Assembly (NCBI GenBank): GCA_040876735.1
Contig: JBBDPC010000178.1
Span: forward strand, 1 to 46,571
DNA from: Natronomicrosphaera sp040876735
Lineage (GTDB): Bacteria; Planctomycetota; Phycisphaerae; Phycisphaerales; Phycisphaeraceae
Direction of reading: 5' to 3'
Length of the DNA stretch: 46,571 nt
The position numbers were made by a program, and so were the translations under genes. The notes below the pieces were generated by a model that had not been told where the DNA came from, searched no databases, and worked only from the letters and a program-made list of their open reading frames with translations. Shown piece after piece: positions 43,463 through 46,571 of this stretch (positions are counted from its first letter, which is position 1; each line of letters starts with the position of its first letter).

Positions 43463-45955
43463 ATGGCCCAACTGTTCGAAACCGAGCCCACGGCTCCCGA
43501 GACGGTCGGCTACGCCCAGGTTGCCCTGGAGCAGGGGATCGACACCGCGCCGGACGGGCTGACCTATGCCGTGCCTGTCGCGCTGGCGGACCTGCAACCG
43601 GGCGAGCGCGTGCGCGTGCCGTTGGGGCGGGGCAACAAACCGGTGGCGGGTTACGTCGTCGAACGACACGAGCGCATCGAACGGGGGAACAGCAAGGGCA
43701 TCAAGCCCATCCTCGAACGCGAGCGTGGCCAGGTGTCGCTCACGCCCGACCTGATCGCCCTCGCCCGCTGGATCGCCGGCTACTACTGCTGCCCGCTGGG
43801 CATGGTCTTCGCCACCATGCTCCCCGCGGCGGTGAAAAAAGGCACGGGCAGCGTCATGCGGACGATGGCGGGGGTTGGGGATTCGGGGTTCGGGGTTCGG
43901 GATTCGGGAAAATCGCCGGACTCGCAGCCCCAACCCCCAACCCCCAGCCCCCAATCCCCGCCTCCCAAGCCCACCAAGCTCCAGCAGGCCGTGCTCGACG
44001 CGGCGCAGCAGCGGGCCCGGGAGGGGTTCGCGTGGACGGAGATCAAGGAGTTGGCCGACCTTGCCGGCGCGCGGAGCGTGTCGCCGGTGAAGCAGTTGCT
44101 GGACAAGGGGCTGCTCGTGTCGCAGCGGGAGGAGATGGTCTCGTCCGACCTGGACCTGCGCGCCCAGCGCGTCGCCGGCTCACTGGAGCCGATTGCGCTC
44201 AACACCGCCCAGCAGGACGCGCTGACCCACCTGGAAAAACATCTCGACGAAGGCTTCGGCGTCCACCTGCTCCACGGCGTCACCGGCAGCGGCAAAACCG
44301 AGGTCTACCTGCGGGCGATCGAACACGCGATGCAGGCCAGCGACAAGGCGAGCACGGCACCGCCCGGCGTCATCGTCCTCGTTCCTGAGATTGCCCTCAC
44401 GCCGCAGACCGTCGCCCGGTTCCTCGAACGCTTCGAGTCCGCCAACGTGGCCGTGCTCCACTCCGGCCTCACCGCCGCGCAGCGCCACGCCCAGTGGCGA
44501 CGCATCCGCAAAGGCGAAGCCCACATCGTCATCGGCGCCCGCTCGGCCATCTTCGCGCCGCTGGCGAACCTGCGCCTGATCATCGTCGACGAAGAGCACG
44601 AAGGCAGCTACAAGCAGGACCAGGCCCCGCGCTACCACGGCCGCGACGTCGCCATCAAACGCGCCCACCTCGCCGGCATCCCCGTCGTGCTCGGCTCGGC
44701 CACGCCGTCGCTGGAAATGTTTTTTCGGGTTTCGGGTCTCGGGTCTCGGGGCTCGGGGGAAGACAACGCCAGCACGGCTATTCACGATACCCGATACCCG
44801 ATACCCGAGACCCGAAATCCCAACTACCACCTCATCCGCCTCCCCGACCGCGTGCCGGGCATGAAGATGCCGCACGTCGACATCGTCGACCTCAACGACG
44901 AACGGCGGAAGCGCTACGAAGTCAGCGGCAAGGCGGGTGTGCACCTGCTGAGCCTGTCACTCGAGCGGGCACTGATGCAGACGCTCGAAGGCAAGGGCCA
45001 GGCCCTGCTGCTGCTGAACCGGCGCGGCTTCGCCAACTACATCGCCTGCCCCGACCAGCGATGCGGCTGGCTGATGCGCTGCCACTACTGCGACGTCACC
45101 ATGGTCTATCACAAGGACCAGCGGCTGCCCACCGGCGGCGTCGTGCGCTGCCACCACTGCGACGCGGAGCAGACCCTCCCGCAAGGCTGCCCCGATTGCA
45201 GCAAGAAGATCACCGTGTTCGGCCTCGGTACGCAGCGCGTCGAAGAAGAGCTTGGCCGGAAGTTCCCCAACGCCCGGCTGCTGCGGATGGATGCGGACAC
45301 GATGCGGCATGGCCGGGACTACCAGACGTCGCTCGACGCCTTCCGCGCCGGTGAGGTCGACGTGCTGCTGGGCACGCAGATGATCGCCAAGGGGCTGGAC
45401 TTCCCCAATGTGCGGCTGGTGGGCGTGATCTCGGCCGACACGGCGTTGAATCTGCCCGACTTCCGCGCGTCGGAGCGCACGTTTCAACTTATCGCCCAGG
45501 TCGCCGGCCGCGCGGGCCGCAGCGACAAGCCCGGCCGGGTGATCGTGCAGACATTCAACCCGCACGACCCGGCGATCCAGCTTGCGGCCAAGCACGACTA
45601 TGAAAGCTTCGCGGCAGGCGAACTGGCGCAGCGTGCGGCGGTGGGCCTGCCGCCGATCGGGCGGATGGCGCGGATCGTCGTGCGCGACAAGGATCATTTC
45701 GCCTGCATGGAGCGGGCGCAGACGCTGGCGACGCATTTGCAGCAGTGCAACGGCGAGCTTGGCGGGCAGGTGCGGCTGCGCGGGCCTTCGCCTTGCCCGA
45801 TCGCGCGGATCGCGGAGTATCACCGCCAGCAGATCGAGCTGATCGCCCCCTCGGCCGGTCCGTTGCAGACGCTGTTGACCGCGTCGCGCAACGCGGGCCT
45901 GCTGCGGGCGGATTTGCACACGGCGGTGGATGTGGACCCGGTGGCGCTGCTGTGA
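43463..45955 (+). CDS. priA: primosomal protein N' (replication restart helicase) with two repeat-encoded insertions
   Basis: An 830-residue helicase that reloads the replisome at stalled forks. The DNA-binding domain (YAQVALEQGIDTAPDGLTYAVP) is followed by Walker A VTGSGKTEVY (about 273-282), LVPEIALTPQT, IIVDEEHEGSYKQD, LGSATPSLEM, and the zinc domain with four Cys pairs (CPDQRC, CHYC, CHHC, CPDC; about 530-582). The tail LLGTQMIAKGLDFPNV and VAGRAGRSDKPG is complete. The E. coli enzyme has 732 residues. The extra length comes partly from two in-frame low-complexity segments at about 137-166 and 420-453, each coded by a heptamer palindrome. They fall in a linker and a loop just after the helicase motif, so the protein is probably active. 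Confidence 0.94.
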   Translation: MAQLFETEPTAPETVGYAQVALEQGIDTAPDGLTYAVPVALADLQPGERVRVPLGRGNKPVAGYVVERHERIERGNSKGIKPILERERGQVSLTPDLIALARWIAGYYCCPLGMVFATMLPAAVKKGTGSVMRTMAGVGDSGFGVRDSGKSPDSQPQPPTPSPQSPPPKPTKLQQAVLDAAQQRAREGFAWTEIKELADLAGARSVSPVKQLLDKGLLVSQREEMVSSDLDLRAQRVAGSLEPIALNTAQQDALTHLEKHLDEGFGVHLLHGVTGSGKTEVYLRAIEHAMQASDKASTAPPGVIVLVPEIALTPQTVARFLERFESANVAVLHSGLTAAQRHAQWRRIRKGEAHIVIGARSAIFAPLANLRLIIVDEEHEGSYKQDQAPRYHGRDVAIKRAHLAGIPVVLGSATPSLEMFFRVSGLGSRGSGEDNASTAIHDTRYPIPETRNPNYHLIRLPDRVPGMKMPHVDIVDLNDERRKRYEVSGKAGVHLLSLSLERALMQTLEGKGQALLLLNRRGFANYIACPDQRCGWLMRCHYCDVTMVYHKDQRLPTGGVVRCHHCDAEQTLPQGCPDCSKKITVFGLGTQRVEEELGRKFPNARLLRMDADTMRHGRDYQTSLDAFRAGEVDVLLGTQMIAKGLDFPNVRLVGVISADTALNLPDFRASERTFQLIAQVAGRAGRSDKPGRVIVQTFNPHDPAIQLAAKHDYESFAAGELAQRAAVGLPPIGRMARIVVRDKDHFACMERAQTLATHLQQCNGELGGQVRLRGPSPCPIARIAEYHRQQIELIAPSAGPLQTLLTASRNAGLLRADLHTAVDVDPVALL
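43871..43960. repeat. heptamer palindrome inserted in frame in priA (first)
   Basis: Left arm: GATTCGG, GGTTCGG, GGTTCGG, GATTCGG (within 43871-43908). Right arm: CCCCAAC and CCCCAAT words (43927-43960), nearly complementary, with one mismatch per unit. It encodes Gly/Asp/Ser/Phe-rich then Pro/Gln/Ser-rich residues. The linker before the helicase domain is where it lands. Confidence 0.85.
44721..44821. repeat. heptamer palindrome inserted in frame in priA (second)
   Basis: Left arm: TTTCGGG, TTTCGGG, TCTCGGG, TCTCGGG, GCTCGGG (44721-44758). Right arm: CGATACC three times, CGAGACC, CGAAATC (44785-44821), the reverse complement. It lies directly after GSATPSLEM and before YHLIRLPDRV, which are adjacent or nearly so in ordinary PriA. 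Confidence 0.85.
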
Positions 45956-45961
45956 CTTGTC

Positions 45962-46050
45962 TTCTCGTGCTCGTACTCGTTCTCGTACTCGTAATCGATC
46001 GGACGCAGCGAGGCGCGATTACGATGACGATGACGAGAACGAGAACGAAC
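45962..46050. repeat. palindromic module with 6-bp words, between priA and the Fur gene
   Basis: Left arm: CTCGTG, CTCGTA, CTCGTT, CTCGTA, then AATCG (45964-45998). Right arm: ATTACG, ATGACG, ATGACG, AGAACG, AGAACG (46017-46050), the reverse complement. The spacer GATCGGACGCAGCGAGGCGC is GC-rich. Word length is 6. Confidence 0.75.
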
Positions 46051-46103
46051 GGGGAGCGGGGCGTGCTGTCCCCGTACACCTGAAGTGACTAGAATGCGGG
46101 TCT

Positions 46104-46571
46104 ATGTCACAGCAACCGGGAGCCATGCCGCCGGATGATGAGTTGATGGCGCCGCTGTGCGCGATCTTCCGCCGCTTCCTCAAGCGCAAGGGGCTGAAGT
46201 TCACCACCGAGCGGGCGATGATTCTCGACGCGGTGCTGGACAAGTCCGACGTCTTCGAGGCCGACGCGTTGATGGAGGAGATGCGGCAGGCCGGTCACCG
46301 GGTCAGCCGGGCGACGGTCTATCGCACGCTCAAGCATCTGCTGGAATCGGGCATCATCACCGAGGTGCTCATCGACTCGCGGCAGTCGCATTACCAGCTC
46401 AGTTTCGGCCGGGAGCCCAAGGGGCATCTGGTCTGCGTCGAGACGAACCGCATCGTCGAATTTCCCCTGCCGGACGATCTGAAAGAGCTGCGCGACCGCG
46501 TCTGCAAAGAGCACGGCTTCGACCCCGTCAGCGCCCGCTTCGTCGTCTACGGCATCTCCTCCGAAGCCCAG
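46104..46571 (+). CDS. Fur-family metalloregulator, cut by the window edge
   Basis: The first 156 residues of a Fur-superfamily repressor. The winged helix is clear: FRRFLKRKGLKFTTERAMILDAVL, FEADALMEEMRQAGHRVSRATVYRTLKHLLESGII. The dimer/metal domain starts at SHYQLSFGREPKGHLVCVETNRIVEF. In E. coli Fur the CxxC zinc pair would sit at VC-VET; here only the first Cys is present, so the structural zinc site differs or is absent. Whether it senses Fe, Zn or peroxide (PerR) cannot be told. The gene continues beyond 46571. Confidence 0.88.
   Translation, partial: MSQQPGAMPPDDELMAPLCAIFRRFLKRKGLKFTTERAMILDAVLDKSDVFEADALMEEMRQAGHRVSRATVYRTLKHLLESGIITEVLIDSRQSHYQLSFGREPKGHLVCVETNRIVEFPLPDDLKELRDRVCKEHGFDPVSARFVVYGISSEAQ

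Overview
The window looks like chromosomal DNA of a planctomycete, most likely of the Phycisphaerae lineage. The DNA is GC-rich. One protein ends in a classic PEP-CTERM tail (23422-23982). PstC and PstA are large and extra-domain bearing, a COX3 protein carries an internal cytochrome c domain, CTP synthase is divergent, and a GHL6-type glycoside hydrolase is present. This placement is inference from gene content, not from a marker-gene tree.

Layout. (1) 1-9650 is a redox island: a Ric/ScdA-type iron-sulfur repair protein; two small minus-strand ORFs; a COX3/cytochrome c fusion; and a four-gene operon for a Tat-exported type II DMSO-reductase-family molybdoenzyme of the nitrite oxidoreductase/perchlorate reductase/periplasmic nitrate reductase kind (catalytic A, four-cluster Fe-S B, b-heme C, TorD-like chaperone D). 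Three good sigma70-type promoters sit here and two carry a shared AT-rich word just after the -10 box, suggesting one regulator. A transposase remnant marks the right end. (2) 9663-12909: an unknown membrane protein, hemB and a HEAT-repeat lipoprotein, all on minus. (3) 13231-20657: pstS-pstC-pstA-pstB-phoU phosphate uptake operon, with a candidate Pho box and a stem-loop after pstS. (4) 20689-29615: glycoside hydrolase, PEP-CTERM protein with a textbook terminator, transglutaminase-like/TPR protein, HNH protein, sensor histidine kinase, small P-loop kinase. (5) 29790-46571: housekeeping genes pyrG, cysE, LON-domain protein, SDR epimerase, uvrD/pcrA, trpF, ispH, sulP, primary-type sigma factor, gcvT, priA and a Fur-family regulator cut by the window edge.

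The most unusual content is not a protein. The spaces between genes hold a family of palindromic modules built from tandem 7-bp words (6 or 8 bp in two places). The left and right arms of each module are reverse complements, the words differ completely between loci, and several modules also contain a conserved GC-rich hairpin core (begins AACGCCCGC, ends GAGCGGGATG) in direct and inverted orientation. Two such heptamer palindromes are inserted in frame inside priA, which recalls the Rickettsia palindromic elements. Two nearly full-length copies (11921-12062 and 38855-39037) share core, arms and loop in opposite orientation. A second dispersed repeat of about 125 bp occurs twice, both times between divergent genes (upstream of pstS and of priA), and short perfect hairpins also recur (31631/37839; 14257/36163). 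No rRNA, tRNA or CRISPR array was seen.
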